This document shows, one piece after another, positions 7,358 to 16,519 of a stretch of DNA of 64,000 nucleotides (position 1 is the stretch's first letter; each line of letters opens with the position of its first letter). This DNA comes from Zobellia galactanivorans. GTDB taxonomy: Bacteria; Bacteroidota; Bacteroidia; Flavobacteriales; Flavobacteriaceae. The stretch lies in contig NC_015844.1 in assembly GCF_000973105.1 (NCBI RefSeq), positions 62,001 through 126,000 on the forward strand. The letters run 5' to 3'. Made by a program: the position numbers and the translations under genes. The notes beneath the pieces are model-generated. The model saw only the letters and a program-made list of their open reading frames with translations. It searched no databases and was not told the origin of the DNA.

Positions 7358-9589
7358 ATGAGGATATCAAAACCACTAGTATTCATTTTTTTCCTTGCGC
7401 TGTATACTAATGGAATAGCCCAAGAGGCCACGGATTGGAAAAGAGATACCTTAGAATTGTACGTCAACCGATCGAATGACGCCTACGACGAATACAACTA
7501 TAAAGAAGCCATAAAATACGCTTCGGCCCTAGTAGAAAAAGGAAAGGAGTTCAATTACAAATACTACGAGTTTTTAGGCTATGATATACTAGGTGGAATC
7601 TATTCCGAGACGGACGATAGTGTGCAGGGAAGGATTTATTCCGAAAAGGCACTGGAACTGGCCCGGGCCACACACGTCGATAGTCTTATAGCATGGGGAA
7701 CCCTGAATTTAGGCATTTTGTATTCCGACAATAAGGCCACCTATGAAAAAGCGGTCCGCTTCTTTAAGGAAAGCATCGACATAAATGAAAAGAACCAAGA
7801 CTACGATGAAGTTTACCTCACTTATGTAAACCTCATCTGGACCTACCTCGACAACAAACAAATAGACGAGGCCTATACCTATCTTCAAAAAGCGGAAGAT
7901 CTGTCCGCAAAGGAAGTCGATTCCCTTGACAAACTTTATATAGACCTTTTATACGGCAAGTATTACCTAATAAAGAAAGAGTACGATGCCGCCGCCCAAA
8001 AACTAGAGAACATCGCCTTAACCGCCGATAAGAACAACAATACCGATTTGGCCATTGAAGCTTACGACAATTTAGCCAAACTCTACAGTGAAACGGACGA
8101 CTACCGAAAAGCCTTTACCAACCTAGACAAACACAACCAGTTCAAGCAAAAGGCATACACCCTTAAAAAAGTGGAAGAGACCGAAAAGGCCAGGGCCAAA
8201 TTCAATTTGGAACAGGCCCAAAAAGACCTTGAATCGGCCCTAAAGGAAAAAGTATACTCAGAACAATTGATCTCAAAATCAAAAACACTGACCACGGTAC
8301 TTATTATTGCCGTTGTTATTCTCATTATCACCCTGCTCATCATAATCGTATTCTTCAAGACCCGAAGAAAATACATCAACAACCTCCGGGCAAAGAACAA
8401 ACAACTGAGTATCGCCCATGCCAAGGCCGAGAAACTTTCGACGATCAAGACCAAGTTTCTTTCTACGGTCAGCCATGAGCTTCGAACCCCCCTATACGGA
8501 GTTATAGGTATATCGAGAATTTTAAAAGAAGACGAAAAACTCAAAGATTATGCAGATGATCTCGATTCCCTAAAATTCTCGGCCGATTACCTCCTGGCCT
8601 TGATCAATGACGTACTCTTATTAAGCAAGATGGATGCCGAAGCCATTACCTTGTCAAAAATACCCTACGAGCTAGACACGCTCATAAAAAATATTGTACG
8701 TTCCTTCGAATCAACCCTACAACAAAACAATAACACCCTACATTTACACATTGACGACAAACTGCCGAACCACCTTATTGGAGATCCGATAAGATTATCG
8801 CAAGTGCTTATAAACTTAGTTGGGAACGCCATAAAATTTACAGAAAACGGTGACATTTGGCTAAAGCTTGTTCTTGTTGAAGCCATAGATGACGACACCT
8901 ACTACACCCAATTTGTCATAAAGGACAACGGTCTTGGAATTCCATTGGATATGCAAAAAGACATTTTCAATGAATTCACCCAAATCGAAAACAAAAACCT
9001 CAATTATACAGGTACGGGGCTCGGCCTTACCATCGTAAAAAAAATATTGAAGCTCTACCAAAGCAAAATTGAACTCGATAGTACCCCGGGCAAAGGGTCG
9101 CAATTCAGTTTTCGCCTAAATCTCAAAAGATACAGTGAGAGCCAAAAGGCTAATGAAAGCCCTATCGCCAATTTACCTAAAGGAAGTGCATCAACTGAAA
9201 ATAGACGGACCAATAAAGTGCTTATTGTCGACGATAATAGAATCAACCAAAAAGTAACGCAAAAAACCTTAGAAAAACACCATATTGAATCGAGTTTGGC
9301 AGATGATGGCGCCCAAGCCGTGGCCATGAGCAAAGCCAATGACTACGATTTGATACTCATGGACATACATATGCCGAACATGAACGGGATGGAAGCCACC
9401 CAATTGATACGTGAATTCGATAAAGACATTCCGATAATTGCGTTAACTGCCGTAGAGTTGGACGAGAGCAAAAAGGAAATACTCAATTCAGGCATTGACG
9501 ATATTATCCACAAACCCTACAATCTTCCCGAATTCCTAGAGACAATCTTTAAGCACCTTCCGAAGGAAGAAATCAATCTTTCCCAATAA
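7358..9589 (+). CDS. TPR-containing hybrid sensor histidine kinase/response regulator
   Basis: The frame opens earlier with TTG at 7310, but the ATG at 7358 places a clean signal peptide (MRISKPLVFIFFLAL and onward to about residue 22) at the N-terminus, so I chose it; the product is 743 residues. Order of parts: signal peptide; periplasmic TPR-like helical repeats (about 30-265); coiled coil; one membrane segment (about 308-332); HisKA with STVSHELRTPLYG and the phospho-acceptor His near 372; HATPase with INLVGNAIKFTENG and GTGLGL; a receiver domain (about 615-735) with ILMDIHMPN giving the Asp near 668 and a conserved Lys in HKPYN. There is no DNA-binding output, so signal must leave through another protein. 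The GIY-YIG-like gene follows 13 bases later. Confidence 0.92.
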   Translation: MRISKPLVFIFFLALYTNGIAQEATDWKRDTLELYVNRSNDAYDEYNYKEAIKYASALVEKGKEFNYKYYEFLGYDILGGIYSETDDSVQGRIYSEKALELARATHVDSLIAWGTLNLGILYSDNKATYEKAVRFFKESIDINEKNQDYDEVYLTYVNLIWTYLDNKQIDEAYTYLQKAEDLSAKEVDSLDKLYIDLLYGKYYLIKKEYDAAAQKLENIALTADKNNNTDLAIEAYDNLAKLYSETDDYRKAFTNLDKHNQFKQKAYTLKKVEETEKARAKFNLEQAQKDLESALKEKVYSEQLISKSKTLTTVLIIAVVILIITLLIIIVFFKTRRKYINNLRAKNKQLSIAHAKAEKLSTIKTKFLSTVSHELRTPLYGVIGISRILKEDEKLKDYADDLDSLKFSADYLLALINDVLLLSKMDAEAITLSKIPYELDTLIKNIVRSFESTLQQNNNTLHLHIDDKLPNHLIGDPIRLSQVLINLVGNAIKFTENGDIWLKLVLVEAIDDDTYYTQFVIKDNGLGIPLDMQKDIFNEFTQIENKNLNYTGTGLGLTIVKKILKLYQSKIELDSTPGKGSQFSFRLNLKRYSESQKANESPIANLPKGSASTENRRTNKVLIVDDNRINQKVTQKTLEKHHIESSLADDGAQAVAMSKANDYDLILMDIHMPNMNGMEATQLIREFDKDIPIIALTAVELDESKKEILNSGIDDIIHKPYNLPEFLETIFKHLPKEEINLSQ

Positions 9590-9602
9590 AACTTCGCTCC
9601 AA

Positions 9603-9953
9603 ATGGCCAAAACCCAATATCATATCTACGTAATAGAGCTGTCAAAAAAGGTGTTTACTGAAAATCGGCGTTTTCGCGAAGCCAATCCACAATTCAACGG
9701 GGTCTTAGAATGTTTATATGTAGGAATGACCAGCAAAACCCCGAAAGAGCGCTTCCAACAGCACAAAACGGGTTATGTAAATAAAAAGGGACACCGCCTA
9801 GCTTCAACCATCGTAAAGAAATACGGATCCTACCTTAGGCCCAGCCTATACAATCATATTAAACCATTGACCACACGGGCCGCGGCCCTAAAAATGGAAG
9901 AAACCCTGGCCCTTGAACTGCGTAGGAAACGTTACGCTGTTTGGTACAATTGA
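9603..9953 (+). CDS. divergent GIY-YIG superfamily protein
   Basis: A 116-residue protein. The GIY half-motif is represented by HIYVIEL (about residues 7-13), the YIG half by CLYVGMTSKTPKERFQQH (about 37-54) with the conserved Arg, and a possible metal-binding Glu lies in LKMEETLAL (about 98-106). These positions fit a minimal GIY-YIG nuclease domain with a long insertion between the two half-motifs. Family members include UvrC and homing endonucleases, and also many small bacterial proteins of unknown role. It starts 13 bases after the hybrid kinase stop, so co-transcription is likely. Whether it cuts DNA is not shown. Confidence 0.65.
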   Translation: MAKTQYHIYVIELSKKVFTENRRFREANPQFNGVLECLYVGMTSKTPKERFQQHKTGYVNKKGHRLASTIVKKYGSYLRPSLYNHIKPLTTRAAALKMEETLALELRRKRYAVWYN

Positions 9954-10036
9954 CCCTCCCCCTCCTACTTTCCCCTACATAACAAAAAATCAGTAACTTT
10001 AGGAAAACTGGCCCAACGATTTAACCCCGATAGCCT

Positions 10037-11662
10037 ATGGAAGGATTAATAATGGATTACCCGCTCACTACGACCACTATTCTTGAATATGGCAACAGCG
10101 CTTTTAAGCACAAAAAAATCATCAGTTATTTGCCCGATGCCTCCAGGCATGAATACACCTTTGGAGACCTTTACAAACGCTGCATGCAATTGGCCAATGC
10201 ACTCACCAATACCCTCGGGGTAAAAAAAGGCGATATGGTCGGCACCTTTGCCTGGAACCATTACCAACATGTAGAACTATACTACGGCGTACCCGGTATT
10301 GGGGCCATTTGCCACACCATCAACATCAGGCTTTCATCACAACAGACCGAATTTATAATCAACCACGCGGAAGACAAGGTTATTTTTGTAGACGCCACGC
10401 TTGTACCCTTACTTGAAAAAATTGCCGGGAAACTGGAAACCGTAGAGCATTTTATTATTCTAAACGCACCAGAAAATTTCAACACCACATTGCCCAATGT
10501 TTTACATTACGAAGATATACTGGCAGGACAATTGGAAGAATTTCAATGGCCTACCCTAAACGAAAACGACGCAAGCGGCATGTGCTATACCAGTGGCACA
10601 ACGGGGCTGCCCAAAGGTGTGCTCTACACCCATAGGTCTACCTACCTACATGCCCTGACCATCTCCACGCCCAATGCCGCCAACTACAGCAACTCCGATA
10701 TTGTACTGCTCATTGTTCCCCAGTTTCACGTTATGGCCTGGGGATATCCGTACCTATGTCTTCTTACGGGGTCTGATATGGTCTTGCCCTCATCAAACCT
10801 ACAACCCGAGGCATTGATCAAAATTTTACAAAAAGAAAAGGTCACCAAGGCCAATGGTGTGCCTACAATCTGGATGGGGATCTATGAGAGCATGAAAAAA
10901 AATCCCCCTAGGCCCAAATTAGATTTGGAAGAGTATCTGGTCGGGGGGTCCGCGCTTCCCGCAAGCCTAATAAAGGCCATGGAGAAGGATTTTGGCATTA
11001 GAGGGGTCCACGCTTGGGGAATGACGGAAACGTCGCCCCTAGGCACCGTAAGCCGACTACAGCCCCACCATCAAGACTTAAGTGAAGACAAAAAGGTGGG
11101 GATACGGGCAAAACAAGGCATAGAGTTTCCCGGTATTGAAATGCGTATTGTAGACAACAACGGAAACGTCGCCCCAAGGGATGGCAAAACAATGGGCGAA
11201 CTACAAGTTAAGGGAGCTTGGGTCATCAGTTCTTATTTTAAAACAAAGAACCGCGACAATTTCACCAATGACGGATGGTTTAGAACCGGAGACGTAAGTA
11301 CTGTCGACCAAGATGGTTATATGCATATTACCGACCGAACAAAAGACCTGATCAAAAGTGGGGGCGAATGGATCTCTAGCGTTGCCTTGGAAACGACCTT
11401 AATGGCCCATCCGAAAATAAAAGAAGCGGCCGTAATTGCCATACCCGATGAAAAATGGTCAGAAAGACCCTTGGCCGTTATCGTGCTCCATGATAGAAAC
11501 GAAAGGGTAACGAATTACGAATTAAAAGAATTTTTAAGTCGTGACTTCGCCAATTATCAAATCCCGGAAAAATATTTGTTCATAGGCCAAGTGCCAAGGA
11601 CCAGCGTGGGCAAATTCGACAAAAAGGAAATCAGGAGACGTTACGCCCAAGGTAAATTATAA
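10037..11662 (+). CDS. long-chain-fatty-acid-CoA ligase (AMP-forming)
   Basis: A 541-residue member of the ANL superfamily that activates carboxylic acids to acyl-CoA through an acyl-adenylate. Motifs: YTSGTTGLPKGVLYTHRS (about residues 185-202) is the AMP-binding loop, GMTETSPLG (about 330) the A5-like block, ITDRTKDLIKSGGEWIS (about 432-447) the hinge, and GKFDKKEIR (about 527) holds the catalytic Lys. The start MEGLIMDYPLT is kept because the G-L-x-M-D-x-P-L pattern is common at the N-terminus of this subgroup; the ATG at 10052 is the alternative. Substrate may be a medium- or long-chain acid. It stands alone, apart from the fad locus at 40-49 kb. Confidence 0.88.
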   Translation: MEGLIMDYPLTTTTILEYGNSAFKHKKIISYLPDASRHEYTFGDLYKRCMQLANALTNTLGVKKGDMVGTFAWNHYQHVELYYGVPGIGAICHTINIRLSSQQTEFIINHAEDKVIFVDATLVPLLEKIAGKLETVEHFIILNAPENFNTTLPNVLHYEDILAGQLEEFQWPTLNENDASGMCYTSGTTGLPKGVLYTHRSTYLHALTISTPNAANYSNSDIVLLIVPQFHVMAWGYPYLCLLTGSDMVLPSSNLQPEALIKILQKEKVTKANGVPTIWMGIYESMKKNPPRPKLDLEEYLVGGSALPASLIKAMEKDFGIRGVHAWGMTETSPLGTVSRLQPHHQDLSEDKKVGIRAKQGIEFPGIEMRIVDNNGNVAPRDGKTMGELQVKGAWVISSYFKTKNRDNFTNDGWFRTGDVSTVDQDGYMHITDRTKDLIKSGGEWISSVALETTLMAHPKIKEAAVIAIPDEKWSERPLAVIVLHDRNERVTNYELKEFLSRDFANYQIPEKYLFIGQVPRTSVGKFDKKEIRRRYAQGKL

Positions 11663-11698
11663 AAAAAGGTCGCGGCAAAACAATTACCACGACCTTTT
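11661..11698. terminator. bidirectional intrinsic terminator
   Basis: AAAAGGTCG (11664-11672) pairs perfectly with CGACCTTTT (11690-11698) between the convergent acyl-CoA ligase and carB genes. A seven-base A run on the left makes a T tract for the leftward transcript; the rightward transcript has four Ts. Confidence 0.8.
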
Positions 11699-11719
11699 AC
11701 ACTCTTCCAATAAGCAATT

Positions 11720-14575
11720 TTACTTGCTTAAGTACATTTTTCTTCGACCGTAAAGATCATAAAACTGATCATCTTTAAGGCTGTCGATAAAGAGAATGCT
11801 CTCGCCCGTACTCTTCATTTCAGGCCCTAGGTTTTTGTTTACATTCGGGAATTTATTAAAGGAAAAGACCGGTTGCTTAATGGCAAAACCTTTAAGCTGT
11901 GGGTTAAAATCAAAATCCTTGACCTTTTTATCCCCTAACATGACCTTGGTGGCATAATTCACATAAGGCTCCTTATAAGCTTTGGCAATAAAAGGAACGG
12001 TTCTAGAAGCACGTGGATTCGCTTCTATGATATACACCATGTCGTCTTTTACGGCAAATTGAATGTTGATCAAACCTACGGTGTTCAAGGCCAAGGCAAT
12101 TTTCTTGGTATGGTCTTTTATCTGCTGCATTACAAACTCGCCCAAATTGAACGGAGGCAGTGTTGCGTTAGAGTCGCCCGAGTGAATACCACAAGGCTCT
12201 ATATGTTCCATAATACCAATAATATAAACATCTTCCCCATCACAAATGGCATCGGCTTCCGCCTCTATCGCGCCATCCAAATAATGGTCTAACAACAATT
12301 TATTATTCGGTATTTTTCTAAGAAGATCTACAACATGCTCCTCTAGCTCCTCTTTGTTTATGACAATTTTCATTCCTTGCCCACCCAACACGTACGAAGG
12401 TCTTACCAACAACGGAAAGTTAAGTTCATCGGCCAAGGCCAAGGCTTCATCGGCAGTTTCTGCAACCCCGAACTGTGGAAACGGAATGTCGTTTGCTTTT
12501 AAAAGCTCGGAAAAACTACCACGGTCTTCCGCAAGGTCCAGTGCCTTGAAACTGGTTCCGATAATCTTAATACCGTATTTCTCCAATTTCTCCGCAAGTT
12601 TCAATGCGGTCTGCCCGCCTAGCTGTACAATAACGCCTTCAGGCTTCTCATGACGGATAATATCGTAGATATGCTCCCAGAAAACCGGCTCAAAGTAAAG
12701 TTTGTCGGCCGTATCAAAATCGGTAGAAACCGTTTCAGGGTTACAATTGATCATGATGGTCTCGTAGCCACATTCGGCAGCGGCAAGCACACCGTGAACA
12801 CAACAGTAATCGAATTCTATACCCTGCCCTATTCGATTGGGACCAGAACCAAGCACTACAATTTTTTTACGATCGGTAACGATACTGTCGTTCTCAACAT
12901 ATCGGGTTCCGTCGGGCTTTTCTATTTCTTCTTCAAAAGTAGAATAGTAATATGGGGTCATCGCCTTAAATTCGGCGGCACAGGTATCGACCAATTTATA
13001 CACCCTGTTGATATTCATCTCCTCGGTTCGTTTTTTATGCACCTCGCTCTCGTAGCAATCGAGCATATGGGCAATTTGCCTATCGGCAAAACCTTTTTGC
13101 TTGGCTTCCAGCATCAATTCCTTGGTCAAGGTAGCAATGGTATAGGTAGAGATTTCCTTTTCCAAGAGATAAAGTTCTTCGTACTGTTTCAAGAACCACA
13201 TATCTATTTTGGTAATCTCGTGTATCCTACCCAATGGAATACCCAATTGAATGGCATCGTAAATCACGAAAACCCTGTCCCAACTAGGAATCGTCAGTTT
13301 TTGAATGATTTGGTCATAATTGGTGTAGCCTTTACCGTCGGCACCTAGACCGTTTCTTTTTATTTCCAAGGATTGTGTTGCCTTATGCAAGGCTTCCTGA
13401 AAGGAACGTCCAATACCCATTACCTCACCTACCGACTTCATTTGAAGTCCTAATGTACGGTCTGAACCTTCAAACTTATCAAAGTTCCATCTCGGTATCT
13501 TTACGATAACATAATCGAGGGTGGGTTCGAACAATGCCGATGTAGATTTCGTAATCTGGTTGTCCAACTCGTTCAAGTTGTAACCAATGGCCAATTTAGA
13601 AGCTATTTTGGCAATAGGATAACCCGTTGCCTTTGAAGCCAATGCCGAAGAGCGCGAAACCCTTGGGTTGATCTCTATGGCAATAATATCTTCTTCTTCA
13701 TCTGGGCTAACCGCAAACTGAACGTTACACCCCCCTGCAAAGTCACCGATACTGCGCATCATATGAATGGCCATATCCCGCATCTTTTGGAAAGTCCGGT
13801 CAGAAAGTGTCATTGCCGGTGCCACGGTTATGGAGTCACCCGTATGTATCCCCATAGGGTCCATATTCTCAATGGTACATATAATGACAACGTTATCGTT
13901 TTTATCACGGAGCAACTCAAGCTCGTACTCTTTCCACCCCATAAGGGCCTTATCGATCATTACCTCATGAATGGGCGATATTTCGAGTCCGCGACTTAAC
14001 AGCTCATCAAAGTCTTCCGGTTTGTAAACTATCGAAGCTCCTGCCCCACCCAAGGTATATGATGCCCTAATCACTAATGGGAAACCAAATTCTTGGGCTA
14101 TCTCCTTCCCTTTCAGGAATGAGGTAGCCGTAGCTTGGGGTGCCATCCCAACACCGATTTTCAACATCAGTTCACGAAACTTCTCACGGTCTTCCGTAAT
14201 GTTGATCGCGTTGATATCGACCCCTATGATCTCTACGCCAAAATCTTTCCAAATACCCTTTTCATCAGCTTCAATACACAAATTCAAGGCCGTTTGCCCT
14301 CCCATAGTAGGCAATACCGCATCGATTTGGGGATGTTCCTTTAAAATCTCAACTATTGATTTGGTGGTTAAGGGCTTTAGATAAACGTGATCCGCCATGG
14401 TGGGGTCCGTCATAATGGTAGCAGGGTTGCTATTTATCAAAACGGTCTCTATACCATCTTCACGAAGACTTCGCAAAGCTTGTGAACCTGAGTAATCAAA
14501 CTCACAGGCTTGACCTATTACAATGGGACCGGAACCGATCAGTAGTATTGACTTTAAATCTTTTCTTTTGGGCAT
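11720..14575 (-). CDS. carB: carbamoyl-phosphate synthase large subunit, without allosteric domain
   Basis: A 951-residue enzyme that makes carbamoyl phosphate from ammonia (delivered by CarA), bicarbonate and two ATP for arginine and pyrimidine synthesis. The two homologous ATP-grasp halves are visible: the first starts at LLIGSGPIVIGQACEFDYSG (about residues 10-29), the second at VVLGSGPNRIGQGIEFDYC (about 562-580). Conserved blocks such as VIRASYTLGG, EINPRVSRSSALASKATGYP and LVRPSYVLGGQGM are intact. The protein stops soon after GPEMKSTGE, where E. coli CarB (1073 residues) continues into its MGS domain that binds ornithine, UMP and IMP. No carA is adjacent. rpmH lies upstream behind its own terminator. 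Confidence 0.95.
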   Translation of the reverse strand: MPKRKDLKSILLIGSGPIVIGQACEFDYSGSQALRSLREDGIETVLINSNPATIMTDPTMADHVYLKPLTTKSIVEILKEHPQIDAVLPTMGGQTALNLCIEADEKGIWKDFGVEIIGVDINAINITEDREKFRELMLKIGVGMAPQATATSFLKGKEIAQEFGFPLVIRASYTLGGAGASIVYKPEDFDELLSRGLEISPIHEVMIDKALMGWKEYELELLRDKNDNVVIICTIENMDPMGIHTGDSITVAPAMTLSDRTFQKMRDMAIHMMRSIGDFAGGCNVQFAVSPDEEEDIIAIEINPRVSRSSALASKATGYPIAKIASKLAIGYNLNELDNQITKSTSALFEPTLDYVIVKIPRWNFDKFEGSDRTLGLQMKSVGEVMGIGRSFQEALHKATQSLEIKRNGLGADGKGYTNYDQIIQKLTIPSWDRVFVIYDAIQLGIPLGRIHEITKIDMWFLKQYEELYLLEKEISTYTIATLTKELMLEAKQKGFADRQIAHMLDCYESEVHKKRTEEMNINRVYKLVDTCAAEFKAMTPYYYSTFEEEIEKPDGTRYVENDSIVTDRKKIVVLGSGPNRIGQGIEFDYCCVHGVLAAAECGYETIMINCNPETVSTDFDTADKLYFEPVFWEHIYDIIRHEKPEGVIVQLGGQTALKLAEKLEKYGIKIIGTSFKALDLAEDRGSFSELLKANDIPFPQFGVAETADEALALADELNFPLLVRPSYVLGGQGMKIVINKEELEEHVVDLLRKIPNNKLLLDHYLDGAIEAEADAICDGEDVYIIGIMEHIEPCGIHSGDSNATLPPFNLGEFVMQQIKDHTKKIALALNTVGLINIQFAVKDDMVYIIEANPRASRTVPFIAKAYKEPYVNYATKVMLGDKKVKDFDFNPQLKGFAIKQPVFSFNKFPNVNKNLGPEMKSTGESILFIDSLKDDQFYDLYGRRKMYLSK

Positions 14576-14636
14576 TAGTTGTATTCTTTAAGGCTTTGGC
14601 AAAAAATTGTTACAAATATCAGGACAAACCTGACAT

Positions 14637-14669
14637 AAAAAAAGGTGTTACTTATAAAAAGTAACACCT
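14637..14669 (-). terminator. rpmH intrinsic terminator
   Basis: An 11-base perfect stem (AGGTGTTACTT at 14643-14653 with AAGTAACACCT at 14659-14669) and a 5-base loop. Read leftward, it is followed by a run of Ts, and it sits 27 bases after the rpmH stop. It separates rpmH from carB. Confidence 0.88.
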
Positions 14670-14695
14670 ATATATTTCTTAAAAAAATAATATCA

Positions 14696-14863
14696 TTATT
14701 TCTTATGTCTCGGCTCAGAGGATACAGAAAGTTTTTTTCTTCCTTTAGCTCTTCTACGAGCTAAAACTTTTCTTCCGTTTACGGACGCCATACGCTCCCT
14801 AAATCCGTGTTTATTTCTTCTTTTTCTTTTCGAAGGCTGATATGTTCTTTTCTGTCCGGGCAT
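14696..14863 (-). CDS. rpmH: 50S ribosomal protein L34
   Basis: A 55-residue, very basic protein read on the minus strand from the ATG at 14863. It begins [20 protein letters not shown] and continues with [21 protein letters not shown] and a C-terminal SSEPRHKK, the complete L34 signature with the RxxHGFRxRM block. L34 is part of the large ribosomal subunit. It is its own transcription unit: a consensus promoter lies upstream at 14923-14953 and a strong terminator downstream. In many bacteria rpmH sits beside rnpA and dnaA; here neither is adjacent. Confidence 0.97.
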   Translation of the reverse strand: MPGQKRTYQPSKRKRRNKHGFRERMASVNGRKVLARRRAKGRKKLSVSSEPRHKK

Positions 14864-14922
14864 TGTATTATCCTTTTCGTTTTGTGATACTAGTTTGCGA
14901 AACCGCTCGCTAAAACTGGGCG

Positions 14923-14953
14923 CAAATATACAAAGAGTTTTCTCTCTAGCAAA
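14923..14953 (-). promoter_or_regulatory. rpmH promoter
   Basis: On the minus strand TTTG (14953-14950), a 19-base spacer and TATATTTG (14930-14923) match the Bacteroidota housekeeping promoter (TTTG, N17-23, TAnnTTTG) exactly. The start codon is 60 bases downstream of the -7 box. Confidence 0.65.
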
Positions 14954-15048
14954 TACATTTAGAAAAATATTTTTATTGAATGCCTGCCGCCTAGCGATAG
15001 GTTTTTATTACTTTTGCCAAAATCGGATTTTAGCACTAAAATCAATCT

Positions 15049-15954
15049 ATGAGAAACTTTTTTGGCATTATTTTTATTGTTCTGTCAAGTACCATCTCCT
15101 TAGCCCAGACAAAGCTCGAGTACAAACTGGAGAAAAATGCCGTCTTCACCATAAAACAAAACGCCGAGCAGATCATCACCCAAGAGCTCGACGGGGCCAG
15201 TCATGTAATGACCAACAAAATTAACGGTATTCTTGAATTCAAAGTACTGGAGGTAAGGGATTCCACTTATAAAATCGCCTTGAAATTCAAGGACCTCAAC
15301 CTCAATATGAAATCGAGTATACAAGGGGAATTATTAAACGTACGGGCCAAGGAAGTCGCTCCCGACGATATGCAATCGCAAATATTCAACAGTCTGCTCA
15401 ACAGACCGGTCAACATTCTTTTGGCCAAAACAGGCAATATCATCGAAGTAAAGGGAGGAGATAGCCTTGTAGTGAAAATGGCCGAGGCTTCAGGACTTAC
15501 AGATGAATTTTCATTGAAAATGATGAAAAAATCCTTGGAGAAAGAATTTGGTTCGGAAGCACTTTCAAAAAGTTACGAACAGATGACCTATATCTATCCG
15601 AAGAAAAAAGTACGTATAGGCGATACCTGGAAAAACAAATACACTGGAAAATTAGAGAGCCAAAACACATGGACCCTAAAAGGGCTCACCGCTGACACGG
15701 CCACTATAGACGGTTCTGCCGAGGTACACATGGATGTTACCGAATTGGCCACGACCATGAAGCTCGACGGCTCACAAAAAACACAGATAATTACGGATGT
15801 CTCTACTGGTTTTGTAAAAAAAATGACCGTGGAGGGACTCTCAAACGGGTCTTCGACCATGACCCAAATGGGCGACCAAGAAATCCCCACGACCATACAA
15901 TCTTCCATTACCTACGAACTCATAGATAATTTAAACGAACCGATCAATAATTAA
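15049..15954 (+). CDS. secreted conserved protein, DUF6263-like
   Basis: A 301-residue protein with a signal peptide (MRNFFGIIFIVLSSTISLAQ, cleavage after about residue 20). The mature part is a beta-rich domain with alternating hydrophobic strands, including KLEYKLEKNAVFTIKQNAEQ, GILEFKVLEV and the late block PKKKVRIGDTWKN, which is typical of the flavobacterial DUF6263 group where a GDTW motif recurs. No catalytic motif is evident. It is divergent from rpmH and is followed six bases later by a TPR-type membrane protein, so they are likely co-expressed. A TACTTTTG box at 15009-15016 could be its -7 element, but no matching -33 element is visible. Confidence 0.78.
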   Translation: MRNFFGIIFIVLSSTISLAQTKLEYKLEKNAVFTIKQNAEQIITQELDGASHVMTNKINGILEFKVLEVRDSTYKIALKFKDLNLNMKSSIQGELLNVRAKEVAPDDMQSQIFNSLLNRPVNILLAKTGNIIEVKGGDSLVVKMAEASGLTDEFSLKMMKKSLEKEFGSEALSKSYEQMTYIYPKKKVRIGDTWKNKYTGKLESQNTWTLKGLTADTATIDGSAEVHMDVTELATTMKLDGSQKTQIITDVSTGFVKKMTVEGLSNGSSTMTQMGDQEIPTTIQSSITYELIDNLNEPINN

Positions 15955-15959
15955 TACAC

Positions 15960-16475
15960 ATGTTTAACAAAAATCTTAAACTGGTCATAGCAGGACTTAT
16001 AATCGCATACGCCGTATATCAATTCATCGAGGGCAACATTGGCAACGGAATCTTTCTCATTCTTTTATCCCTCATTTTTATATTCCTCTATTTTAGAAAC
16101 GAAATCATTCTCTTGGCCTTTTTAAGAATGAGGAAGCAAGACCTTGAGGGCACGGAAAAATGGTTGAGCAAAATCAAAAATCCAGAGGCGGCCCTAATCA
16201 CCAAACAACAAGGCTATTTCAATTACCTTCATGGTATCATACACTCACAAAAAAACTTGACACAGGCCGAAAAGTACTTTAAAAAGGCCTTGAAATTAGG
16301 ACTCACAATGGACTACGATATCGCCATGGCCAAATTAAGCCTTGCAGGTATTGCCATGCAAAAGCGTAGAAAACGTGAGGCCACTACCCTGCTCCAAGAA
16401 GCCAAAAAACTCGATAAGAGCAATATGCTTACCGAGCAAATCAAGATGATGCAACAGCAGATGAAGAAAATTTAG
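15960..16475 (+). CDS. membrane protein with C-terminal TPR-like repeats
   Basis: A 171-residue protein with two hydrophobic segments near the N-terminus (about residues 8-26 and 29-46) forming a hairpin in the membrane, and a helical cytoplasmic part (about 60-165). That part contains TPR-like pairs, for example YFNYLHGIIHSQKNLTQAEK followed by YFKKALKLGL. It starts six bases after the preceding gene. TPR domains bind other proteins; the partner is unknown. It faces the cardiolipin synthase-like gene, with a palindromic terminator between. Confidence 0.72.
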   Translation: MFNKNLKLVIAGLIIAYAVYQFIEGNIGNGIFLILLSLIFIFLYFRNEIILLAFLRMRKQDLEGTEKWLSKIKNPEAALITKQQGYFNYLHGIIHSQKNLTQAEKYFKKALKLGLTMDYDIAMAKLSLAGIAMQKRRKREATTLLQEAKKLDKSNMLTEQIKMMQQQMKKI

Positions 16476-16489
16476 CCGAAGGAAACACT

Positions 16490-16508
16490 AAAGGCCTAGG
16501 CCTTTTTT
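16490..16508. terminator. probable intrinsic terminator
   Basis: The 16-base palindrome AAAGGCCTAGGCCTTT (16490-16505) runs into a T tract on the plus strand, between the convergent TPR membrane protein and cls-like genes. The stem is short once a four-base loop is allowed. Confidence 0.6.
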
Positions 16509-16519
16509 TAAACTTGCGA

